7,408 nucleotides of DNA from Microcella sp. (lineage in GTDB: Bacteria; Actinomycetota; Actinomycetes; Actinomycetales; Microbacteriaceae). The stretch lies in NCBI GenBank assembly GCA_020216895.1, contig JAIWOM010000070.1:1-7408 (forward strand), read 5' to 3'. The first letter of the stretch is position 1, and every line of letters starts with the position of its first letter. Below the pieces are notes generated by a model that saw only the letters and a program-made list of their open reading frames with translations, was not told the DNA's origin and made no database searches. Below, in pieces: positions 1-5,598 of the stretch. A program made the translations under genes and the position numbers.

Positions 1-75
1 GAGAGCGCCGGCGAGCAGGGCGGCCGCGCCGCGGCGCGCGCCCATTCGGAACGTGCGGGACATCATTCTGGACAT
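1..75 (-). CDS. N-terminus of a probable exported protein (partial, cut by left edge)
   Basis: The minus strand is open from an ATG at 75-73 to the window edge, giving 25 residues that begin MSRMMSRTFRMGARRG and continue AAALLAGAL. Several arginines followed by an Ala/Leu-rich hydrophobic run look like the n- and h-regions of a Sec or lipoprotein signal peptide; the cleavage site would lie beyond the edge. A purine-rich ribosome-binding sequence (AGGGAGG, minus strand, 86-80) sits four bases before this ATG. That supports this start over the in-frame ATGs at 66, 63 and 45, although a spacing of four bases is short. The gene is divergent from gatC. Its mature product is not visible, so no function can be given. 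Confidence 0.55.
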   Translation of the reverse strand, partial: MSRMMSRTFRMGARRGAAALLAGAL

Positions 76-93
76 CGTGCCTCCCTGCGGGTC

Positions 94-109
94 GGCGGTG
101 CGTACCGCC
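94..109. repeat. Short inverted repeat in the divergent intergenic region
   Basis: GGCGGT (94-99) and ACCGCC (104-109) form a perfect 6-bp inverted repeat around the four bases GCGT. It lies just upstream of the ribosome-binding site of the leftward gene and about 90 bp before gatC. It could be an operator half-site pair or a small hairpin in the 5' leader of the leftward transcript. In DNA this rich in G+C a 6-bp palindrome can also arise by chance. Confidence 0.3.
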
Positions 110-159
110 CTCATCCTCTTAGACGATCGGGAAGGCCGAACGGTTGGGGAGCGCTCAGT

Positions 160-165
160 AGACTG
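160..165 (+). promoter_or_regulatory. Candidate -10 element for the gatCAB operon
   Basis: TAGACT fits the actinobacterial TAnnnT -10 pattern and is one of few T/A-bearing hexamers in the leader. Transcription would start near 172, leaving a leader of about 28 bases. No convincing TTGACA-like -35 is found 16-18 bases upstream; TTGGGG at 145-150 is too close. A GGGG-CAT-CCCC mini-hairpin (166-176) follows immediately. This is a pattern match only. Confidence 0.3.
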
Positions 166-200
166 GGGCATCCCCCGCCGACGGCCACCTTGGGAGCCCC

Positions 201-500
201 ATGTCTGAAATCACGCCCGAGCGCGTGGCGTACCTCGCCCAGCTCGCGCGCATCGCGCTGACCCCCGACGAGATCGAGACGCTGACCGGCGAGCTCGGCG
301 CGATCGTGGACGCGGTGGCGACCGTGCAGCAGGTGGCGACGCCCGACGTGCCGGCCACGAGCCACCCGATTCCGCTGACGGGCGGCATGCGCCCCGACGT
401 GCCGGGCGTCACGCTGACGACCGAGCAGGCGCTGGCCGGCGCCCCCGACCACGACGGCAGCCGCTTCCGCGTCACCGCGATCCTGGGGGAGGAGCAGTGA
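201..500 (+). CDS. gatC: Asp-tRNA(Asn)/Glu-tRNA(Gln) amidotransferase subunit C
   Basis: This is the small 99-residue subunit of the GatCAB amidotransferase, the usual length for GatC. GatC has no catalytic site of its own. In known structures it wraps around the GatA-GatB interface and stabilises the complex in the cytoplasm. The N-terminal 45 residues form the typical helical hairpin ([20 protein letters not shown]). They are followed by the conserved M-R-P-D turn at residues 63-66 and a C-terminal FRVTAIL stretch matching the family's FRVPxIL end. The ATG at 201 follows GGGAG (192-196) at a short four-base spacing; the protein start aligns well with GatC proteins, so I keep it. It is the first gene of a three-gene operon, and its stop codon overlaps the gatA start by four bases (GTGA). 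Confidence 0.95.
   Translation: MSEITPERVAYLAQLARIALTPDEIETLTGELGAIVDAVATVQQVATPDVPATSHPIPLTGGMRPDVPGVTLTTEQALAGAPDHDGSRFRVTAILGEEQ
485..494 (+). promoter_or_regulatory. Ribosome-binding site that fixes the gatA GTG start
   Basis: GGGGGAGGAG at the very end of gatC gives a strong Shine-Dalgarno match just before GTG 497-499. It supports a GTG start that overlaps the gatC stop (GTGA, 497-500), consistent with translational coupling of the two subunits. Confidence 0.7.
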
Positions 501-2050
501 GCGCCGCCGCGAACAGCGCGGACCTGACGCGCGCCACCGCCGCCGACCTCGCCGCGCGCCTCGCCGCGGGCGAGGTGTCGAGCGTCGAGGTCACGCAGGC
601 GCACCTCGACCGTATTGCCGCCGTCGATGGCGACGTTCACGCCTTCCTGCACGTCAACGCCGCCGCGCTCGAGACCGCCGCGCAGGTCGACGCCGATCGC
701 GCTGCCGGGGTCGCGCTGCCCGAGCTGGCGGGTATGCCGATCGCGATCAAGGACGTGCTGTGCACGCTCGACATGCCCTCGACCTCGGGCTCGAAGATTC
801 TCGAAGGCTGGGTGCCGCCCTACGACGCCACGGTCGTCGCGCGGCTGCGCGCCGCCCGCATGATCCCGCTCGGCAAGACGAACATGGACGAGTTCGCGAT
901 GGGCTCGAGCACCGAGCACTCGGCCTATGGCCCGACGCGGAATCCGTGGGATCTCGAGCGCATTCCCGGTGGGTCGGGGGGTGGCTCGGCCGCCGCGGTG
1001 TCGGCCTTCGAGGCGCCCGTCGCGCTCGGCAGCGACACCGGCGGCAGCATCCGTCAGCCAGCCGCGGTGACCGGCTCGGTCGGCGTCAAGCCCACCTACG
1101 GTGCGGTCAGCCGGTATGGCGCGATCGCGCTCGCTTCGTCGCTCGACCAGGTCGGGCCGGTGTCGCGCTCGGTGCTGGATGCGGCGCTCGTGCACGACGT
1201 CATCGGCGGGCACGACGCCCGCGACGCCACGAGCATCCCCGACGCCTGGCCCTCGATGGCCGAGGCCGCGCGCCGCGGCGCACAGGGTGATGTGCTCAAG
1301 GGCCTGCGCGTCGGCGTGGTGCGCGAGCTGCGCGGCGAGAGCGGCGGCTTCCAGGCCGGCGTGAAGCAGCGCTTCGAGGAGACCCTCGACCTGCTCGCCG
1401 GGGCGGGCGCCGAGATCGTCGAGGTCAGCGCCCCGAATTTCGAGTACGCGGTCGCGGCCTACTACCTGATCCTGCCGGCGGAGGCGTCGAGCAACCTGGC
1501 GAAGTTCGACTCGGTGCGCTTCGGCCTGCGGGTCGAGGTGCCCGGCGGCACGGTGGAAGATGTCATGGCGGCGACGCGCGAGGCCGGCTTCGGCCCCGAG
1601 GTGAAGCGCCGCATCATCCTCGGCACCTACGCGCTGTCGGCTGGCTACTACGACGCCTACTACGGCAGCGCGCAGAAGGTGCGCACGCTCATCCAGCGCG
1701 ACTTCGCGGCCGCGTTCGAGAAGGCCGACATCCTCGTCTCGCCGAGCGCGCCGACCACGGCGTTCCGCTTCGGCGAGAAGCTCGCCGACCCGTTGGCGAT
1801 GTACCTCAACGACGTCACGACGATTCCGGCGAACCTCGCGGGCGTGCCCGGCATGGGCCTGCCGATGGGGCTCGCGCCGGAGGACAGCCTGCCGACGGGC
1901 CTGCAGCTCATGGCCCCGGCGCGGGAGGACGCCCGACTCTACGAGGCCGGTGCCGCGATCGAGGCGCTGCTCGAAACGCACTGGGGCGGGCCGCTGTGGG
2001 CGCAGGTGCCCGCGCTGTCTGGTTCTGCTTCGAACGGAGGGGCCCGCTGA
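497..2050 (+). CDS. gatA: Asp-tRNA(Asn)/Glu-tRNA(Gln) amidotransferase subunit A (glutaminase)
   Basis: The product has 517 residues and belongs to the amidase-signature family. It hydrolyses glutamine and passes ammonia through an internal channel to GatB, which amidates the mischarged tRNA. The Ser-cisSer-Lys triad is intact: Lys85 in AIKDV, Ser160 in PGGSGGGS and Ser184 in [10 protein letters not shown]. The 24-residue distance between the two serines is the same as in characterised GatA and FAAH. Downstream, [13 protein letters not shown] and the [12 protein letters not shown] region are typical GatA. The second Ser of the common GGSSGGS is Gly here, as I recall for other actinobacterial GatA proteins, so it is not a defect. 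The GTG start overlaps the gatC stop, and the TGA shares one base with the gatB ATG. Sampled G+C reaches about 77 %, in keeping with a native housekeeping gene. Confidence 0.98.
   Translation: MSAAANSADLTRATAADLAARLAAGEVSSVEVTQAHLDRIAAVDGDVHAFLHVNAAALETAAQVDADRAAGVALPELAGMPIAIKDVLCTLDMPSTSGSKILEGWVPPYDATVVARLRAARMIPLGKTNMDEFAMGSSTEHSAYGPTRNPWDLERIPGGSGGGSAAAVSAFEAPVALGSDTGGSIRQPAAVTGSVGVKPTYGAVSRYGAIALASSLDQVGPVSRSVLDAALVHDVIGGHDARDATSIPDAWPSMAEAARRGAQGDVLKGLRVGVVRELRGESGGFQAGVKQRFEETLDLLAGAGAEIVEVSAPNFEYAVAAYYLILPAEASSNLAKFDSVRFGLRVEVPGGTVEDVMAATREAGFGPEVKRRIILGTYALSAGYYDAYYGSAQKVRTLIQRDFAAAFEKADILVSPSAPTTAFRFGEKLADPLAMYLNDVTTIPANLAGVPGMGLPMGLAPEDSLPTGLQLMAPAREDARLYEAGAAIEALLETHWGGPLWAQVPALSGSASNGGAR
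2036..2042 (+). promoter_or_regulatory. Ribosome-binding site that fixes the gatB start
   Basis: GGAGGGG inside the last codons of gatA lies seven bases before ATG 2050-2052. It selects this ATG over an in-frame upstream start at 1996. The extra 18 residues from 1996 ([10 protein letters not shown] and onward) are unlike GatB N-termini and lack such a site. Confidence 0.75.
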
Positions 2051-3564
2051 TGGCACGCGCAGAACTGATGGACTTCGACACGGCCCTCGAGCTGTTCGAG
2101 CCGGTGCTCGGCTTCGAGGTGCACGTCGAGCTGTCGACGAAGACGAAGATGTTCTCCGACGCCCCGAACCCGGCGTTCAGCGCCAACGAGGTGACCGACG
2201 CGAACACGGCGATCACACCCGTCTGCCTCGGTCTGCCGGGCAGCCTGCCGGTCGTCAACGAGCAGGCCGTGCGCTACTCGATCTCGCTGGGCCTCGCGCT
2301 CGGCTGCCAGATCGCGCCGATGAGCCGCTTCGCGCGCAAGAACTACTTCTACCCGGATCTCGCGAAGAACTACCAGATCAGCCAGTACGACGAGCCGATC
2401 GCCTTCGAAGGCACGCTCGAGGTCGAGCTGGAGGACGGCACGCTCGTGCAGGTGCCGATCGAGCGCGCGCACATGGAGGAAGACGCGGGCAAGCTGACGC
2501 ACGTGGGCGGCTCGACGGGCCGCATCCAGGGCGCCGAGAGCTCGCTCGTCGACTACAACCGCGCCGGCGTGCCGCTGGTCGAGATCGTCACCAAGCCGAT
2601 TGTCGGGGCCGAGCACCGCGCGCCCGAGCTCGCTCGCGCGTATGTAAGCACGATCCGCGACATCGTGCGGGCGCTCGGCATCAGCGAGGCGCGCATGGAG
2701 CGCGGCAACCTGCGCTGCGATGCGAACGTGTCGCTGCGTCCGCGCGGCGAGCAGAAGCTGGGCATCCGCACCGAGACCAAGAACGTCAACTCGCTGCGCA
2801 GTGTCGAGCGGGCGGTGCGCTACGAGATCCAGCGCCAGGCCGCGATTCTGGCCAAGGGCGGCACGATCACGCAAGAGACCCGCCACTGGCATGAAGACAC
2901 GGGCACGACGTCGCCCGGCCGCCCGAAGAGCGACGCCGACGACTACCGGTACTTTCCCGAGCCCGACCTGCTGCCGGTGGTTCCGTCGCCGGCGCTGATC
3001 GATGAGCTTCGGGATGCTCTGCCCGAGCCGCCCGCGGCCCGCCGCCGTCGCCTGAAGGAGGAGTGGGGTTTCACCGACCTCGAGTTCCGCGACGTGGTGA
3101 ACTCGGGCCTGCTCGTCGAGGTGGCCGACACGGTCGCCGCGGGCGCTTCACCGCAGCAGGCCCGCAAGTGGTGGACGGGCGAGATCGCCCGCATCGCGAA
3201 CGCGCAGGATGCGGAGCCCGGGTCTTTGATCAGCGCGAGTGACGTCGCCGCCGTCGTCGAGCTCGTCGAGTCGGGCGCCCTGACCGACCGCCTCGCGCGT
3301 CAGGTGGTCGAGGGTGTCATCGCGGGGGAGGGCACGCCGGCCGAGGTCGTTGCCGCTCGCGGTCTGCAGGTCGTCTCGGACGACGGTGCTCTCATCGCCG
3401 CGGTCGATGCGGCCCTGGCCGAGCAGCCCGACGTGCTGGAGAAGATCCGCGACGGCAAGGTGCAGGCCGCCGGCGCCGTGATCGGTGCGGTGATGAAGGC
3501 CATGGGCGGCAAGGCTGATGCGGCGCGGGTCAGAGAGCTGGTGCTCGAGCGGGCTCAGGCCTGA
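2050..3564 (+). CDS. gatB: Asp-tRNA(Asn)/Glu-tRNA(Gln) amidotransferase subunit B
   Basis: The 504-residue product is the kinase/transamidase subunit. It uses ATP to activate the side-chain carboxylate of Glu or Asp on tRNA and amidates it with ammonia from GatA. The GatB cradle is clear: [15 protein letters not shown] (residues 21-35), [21 protein letters not shown] (96-116) and the active-site HMEEDAGK (141-148). [15 protein letters not shown] (241-255) and [12 protein letters not shown] (298-309) follow. From about residue 355 comes the helical YqeY-like tail that contacts tRNA. The Cys-rich zinc site of some GatB proteins is absent, as in other Gram-positive forms. The ATG overlaps the gatA stop by one base. 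An in-frame start at 1996 is rejected in favour of 2050. The gene ends convergently with the low-GC gene downstream. Confidence 0.97.
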   Translation: MARAELMDFDTALELFEPVLGFEVHVELSTKTKMFSDAPNPAFSANEVTDANTAITPVCLGLPGSLPVVNEQAVRYSISLGLALGCQIAPMSRFARKNYFYPDLAKNYQISQYDEPIAFEGTLEVELEDGTLVQVPIERAHMEEDAGKLTHVGGSTGRIQGAESSLVDYNRAGVPLVEIVTKPIVGAEHRAPELARAYVSTIRDIVRALGISEARMERGNLRCDANVSLRPRGEQKLGIRTETKNVNSLRSVERAVRYEIQRQAAILAKGGTITQETRHWHEDTGTTSPGRPKSDADDYRYFPEPDLLPVVPSPALIDELRDALPEPPAARRRRLKEEWGFTDLEFRDVVNSGLLVEVADTVAAGASPQQARKWWTGEIARIANAQDAEPGSLISASDVAAVVELVESGALTDRLARQVVEGVIAGEGTPAEVVAARGLQVVSDDGALIAAVDAALAEQPDVLEKIRDGKVQAAGAVIGAVMKAMGGKADAARVRELVLERAQA

Positions 3565-3589
3565 TTGGTGCCGATGGTTCAGCTGCTTG

Positions 3590-3655
3590 CCGTGCCCAGG
3601 TGGGGTCGGTCCGCAACTCTAAACGGTCACGCCTCCTGATCCGTCTAGGGCACGG
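3590..3655. repeat. 8-bp inverted repeat between convergent gatB and the DUF262 gene
   Basis: CCGTGCCC (3590-3597) and GGGCACGG (3648-3655) are perfect reverse complements separated by 50 bases. A weaker CCTCC (3632-3636)/GGAGG (3656-3660) pairing overlaps the right arm. The pair sits in the 115-bp gap between two convergent genes, so it could help a bidirectional terminator, but the loop is long and there is no U-tract. It could equally be a scar at the edge of the low-GC insertion. No canonical rho-independent terminator is seen in this gap. Confidence 0.3.
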
Positions 3656-3679
3656 GGAGGAACTTGAGTTGTCTATCAT

Positions 3680-5488
3680 CTAGCTCGAGAACCGTCTGAA
3701 TACTTCGAACTGCGGTTCGCCGGCGGGCACCTGCTCCGTGCTTGAGCCGTGTCGGTCCCACAGTTCTCCCTTGAAGAATTGCGGTTTGGTACTCGACTGA
3801 ACCTTGAATAGCGCAACCGTCAGTTGCCTGTATGGCACAAGGCGAGCACTTCTTGCGAGGCTTCGAGCAAAGTCGCTATCCAACCCCGCACTTGACTTGA
3901 CCTTCTGGATCACCCACGCCCAGTAGTCGTTGAGTGACTTGCCTGACAGCGTTGCCTCTCGGTCAATCCCAACGACGTCGAAGTTGCCGACCTTGTACAT
4001 GGTCGGTGCGTCAAGGGACGCCACTCGTGCTGCATCTTCCTCATCATCGGCAACGCCAACGACGAGGTATGAGGTTGACTCCGGGCCGATGTTGGCCATA
4101 GCGGTCAAGGTTCTCAGGATCTTGTCGAAGTTGCCGTCGTCGAATTCGCGATTGGTTGGGGAGAGTGTGTAGAAGCCTTGCTTGCAGTCGAACGGCTGTT
4201 GCTCAACCCGGGCGTTCGTCAGAATAGTCTCCAATCTAGAGGTCGAGGCAAGCTGACCAAGATCGTTCCCACTTGCATCGACCGTCATCGCGGGAGCAAT
4301 TCTTCCTTTGAAGGCGTTGATGGTGTCTCGCTTGGCTGTTGCGGCCCAATCGCCACCACTTGTGGTCGATGACGCCGTCGAGATATTCCTAAACGCGGTG
4401 ACTGCGTTCGCGGGATCCGCAATCACCAGCGACGGAGTGTCCTTAAACATCGCTTCCCACAGAGCGACGAAGAGCGCGTGGAAGTAGCGACCACCGCGAC
4501 CAGAAGCGGGCAACCCGATCAGTCGGGTGAAGGTCTCATCGCTATGCTCGAGAACCGACCGAATGGTGTCGTAGACGGCCAGGAACCGTTTCTGCACCTC
4601 ATCGGCCCCGTAGGCTTCAATTGCAGTTTCGACGGCGGACGCTTCATTGGTCTCGCCACTCTCAGTGTCCACGAAGTTGTAGAACCGGTCTCGATTCTCG
4701 TTCGATGTCGTCCCCATTGGTTCTACGAGGCAGTCGACCAGGATGTCGAGGATGTTCTGCTCGTCTAGAGACTCTCGCACGTCATCGCGCCGGAGGATGT
4801 TCTCTTTGACCCAGAAGATGTCAGTGACAGGGACTCCGTAGGCGAGATTCCGATTACTGATGCTGAGTAGAGGCATCTTGCTTAGCGAAACAGTGTCACC
4901 GGGCGTTGTATCGGTGCGGATAACTGACGCGATTTGGCGGACCAGGTTTGCGAGCCCCGACACGGTACCCGCCTGTCGAAGCTCGTGACGAGAAAGACGT
5001 CGGCCACCGGAGTTGATGCGCCGGAACACCTCATCGACAGCGCCCTGATCGCTCGCCCGAAAGACCGACAGTGCAAGCGAGTAGTTCGCCAAGTTGACGG
5101 ACGTAGCACGGTCCAGGAGCGGTTCTCGCTGTTGAAGAACTCCGCTGTCAAGCAGGGCCTTGGTGTCGGCCAGCGTCTGCAAGTCGAAGTATTTCCCATC
5201 GAGATCGAACTCCTGCTCGATGAACGAGAAAATCGCGTTCAACCGTTGCATCCCGTCGATCAGCTCGAACGGACTGTCTGGTGCTGAGCCGATCTCCGCA
5301 ACCAAGAACAGAGGAAGGGGTAGTTCGAGAACCATCGAATCAATGAGTCGCTGCTTCTCCTCAACGGACCACACGAGTTTCCGCTGGTAACGACGGTTTA
5401 CTCTGAATCGATCTGCGCGGTAGAGAGCGTATGCCTGCTGCACAGACTCGCTTCGAACTGTCAGATCTACATGGTTGCCAGCTGCCAC
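3680..5488 (-). CDS. DUF262 (GmrS-like) - Schlafen AlbA_2 fusion protein, candidate defence gene
   Basis: The 602-residue product has two recognisable ends. Residues about 15-175 are DUF262 (GmrSD N-terminal family, ParB/Srx-like fold): RYQRKLVW (33-40), LIDGMQRLNAI (76-86; the family's usual DGQQR reads DGMQR here) and VFRRINSGGRRLSRHELR (154-171). Residues about 180-410 are a helical middle, with RYFHALFVALWEAMF at 334-348. Residues about 415-600 match the Schlafen AlbA_2 domain: E429-x4-D434-x-K436, AMANIG (463-468), YLVVGVADD (474-482) and a late VVGI (505-508). The typical tail KGELWDRHGSSTEQVP follows (573-588). In Schlafen nucleases the equivalent E, E and D residues cut RNA; DUF262 proteins are often NTP-dependent nucleases or sensors in restriction. 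Joint function in defence is inference. The GTG start is the only one after an in-frame TAG at 5497-5495. Composition is much lower in G+C than the neighbours. No transmembrane segment is seen. Confidence 0.88.
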   Translation of the reverse strand: MAAGNHVDLTVRSESVQQAYALYRADRFRVNRRYQRKLVWSVEEKQRLIDSMVLELPLPLFLVAEIGSAPDSPFELIDGMQRLNAIFSFIEQEFDLDGKYFDLQTLADTKALLDSGVLQQREPLLDRATSVNLANYSLALSVFRASDQGAVDEVFRRINSGGRRLSRHELRQAGTVSGLANLVRQIASVIRTDTTPGDTVSLSKMPLLSISNRNLAYGVPVTDIFWVKENILRRDDVRESLDEQNILDILVDCLVEPMGTTSNENRDRFYNFVDTESGETNEASAVETAIEAYGADEVQKRFLAVYDTIRSVLEHSDETFTRLIGLPASGRGGRYFHALFVALWEAMFKDTPSLVIADPANAVTAFRNISTASSTTSGGDWAATAKRDTINAFKGRIAPAMTVDASGNDLGQLASTSRLETILTNARVEQQPFDCKQGFYTLSPTNREFDDGNFDKILRTLTAMANIGPESTSYLVVGVADDEEDAARVASLDAPTMYKVGNFDVVGIDREATLSGKSLNDYWAWVIQKVKSSAGLDSDFARSLARSARLVPYRQLTVALFKVQSSTKPQFFKGELWDRHGSSTEQVPAGEPQFEVFRRFSS

Positions 5489-5497
5489 GATGTCCTA

Positions 5498-5505
5498 CCT
5501 TCCTC
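5498..5505 (-). promoter_or_regulatory. Ribosome-binding site of the DUF262-AlbA_2 gene
   Basis: On the minus strand GAGGAAGG lies nine bases before GTG 5488-5486. Together with the in-frame stop at 5497-5495 it fixes the GTG as the start and shows the gene has its own translation signal, not one shared with the helicase gene upstream. Confidence 0.65.
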
Positions 5506-5509
5506 GTTA

Positions 5510-5554
5510 CCTGAGCCTATCTCTGGGTTCGGGAGTTGTTGGTCTCCTGAGCCT
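5510..5554. repeat. Two direct copies of a 9-bp motif upstream of the DUF262-AlbA_2 gene
   Basis: CCTGAGCCT occurs at 5510-5518 and again at 5546-5554, 36 bases apart, within the 110-bp gap before the gene. The first copy overlaps the candidate -10 hexamer and the second lies upstream of where a -35 would be. The spacing, about three and a half helical turns, puts the copies on opposite DNA faces. They could be operator sites or plain chance. No regulator gene is visible nearby. Confidence 0.3.
5514..5519 (-). promoter_or_regulatory. Candidate -10 element for the DUF262-AlbA_2 gene
   Basis: On the minus strand TAGGCT fits the TAnnnT pattern and would start a transcript about 20 bases before the GTG. 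The region 17 bases upstream (near CCAACA) is a poor -35. It suggests the gene can be transcribed on its own, but read-through from the helicase gene is equally possible. Confidence 0.25.
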
Positions 5555-5598
5555 GGAATCAGCAGGCACGGTTTCGCGAGGGGAGACAAAGGGCGGGA

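Larger units (their letters stand above)
3565..5598. other. Lower-GC segment, probable horizontally acquired insertion
   Basis: Base composition drops just after gatB and recovers at the end of the helicase gene. Two 60-base lines inside (3841 and 5401) each contain 34 G+C (57 %), against 46 and 49 in sampled lines of gatA (1021) and the helicase gene (6421). Codon choice also changes, with many A/T-ending codons in the gene it carries. The segment holds one gene and no transposase, integrase, tRNA or long terminal repeats. The mechanism of acquisition is therefore not visible, and the junctions can only be placed within 3565-3679 and 5489-5598. Confidence 0.6.

Noticed and set aside
974..1052. 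GatA signature GGSGGGS lacks the second Ser of GGSSGGS
   Set aside because: The cis-Ser (first Ser), the nucleophile Ser184 and Lys85 are all kept, and the same variant is, as far as I recall, normal in actinobacteria.
1996..2049. Upstream in-frame start extending GatB by 18 residues
   Set aside because: The GGAGGGG ribosome-binding site and the family N-terminus point to ATG 2050.
155..2056. 633-residue open frame antisense to gatC and gatA
   Set aside because: It is a shadow frame of high-GC codon bias: Arg/Ala/His-rich low-complexity protein, no recognisable domain, and it fully overlaps two certain genes.
2140..2230. Missing zinc-binding cysteines in GatB
   Set aside because: Several Gram-positive GatB proteins lack them; the active-site HMEEDAGK is intact, so this is not a defect.
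1939..2894. Overlapping frames of about 315 residues on both strands across gatA's end and gatB
   Set aside because: Both are Arg/Ala-rich with no domain and are explained by the third-position G+C of gatB.
4934..5287. 117-residue plus-strand frame opposite the DUF262 domain
   Set aside because: No domain or good start signal; the opposite strand holds clear DUF262 motifs at the same place.
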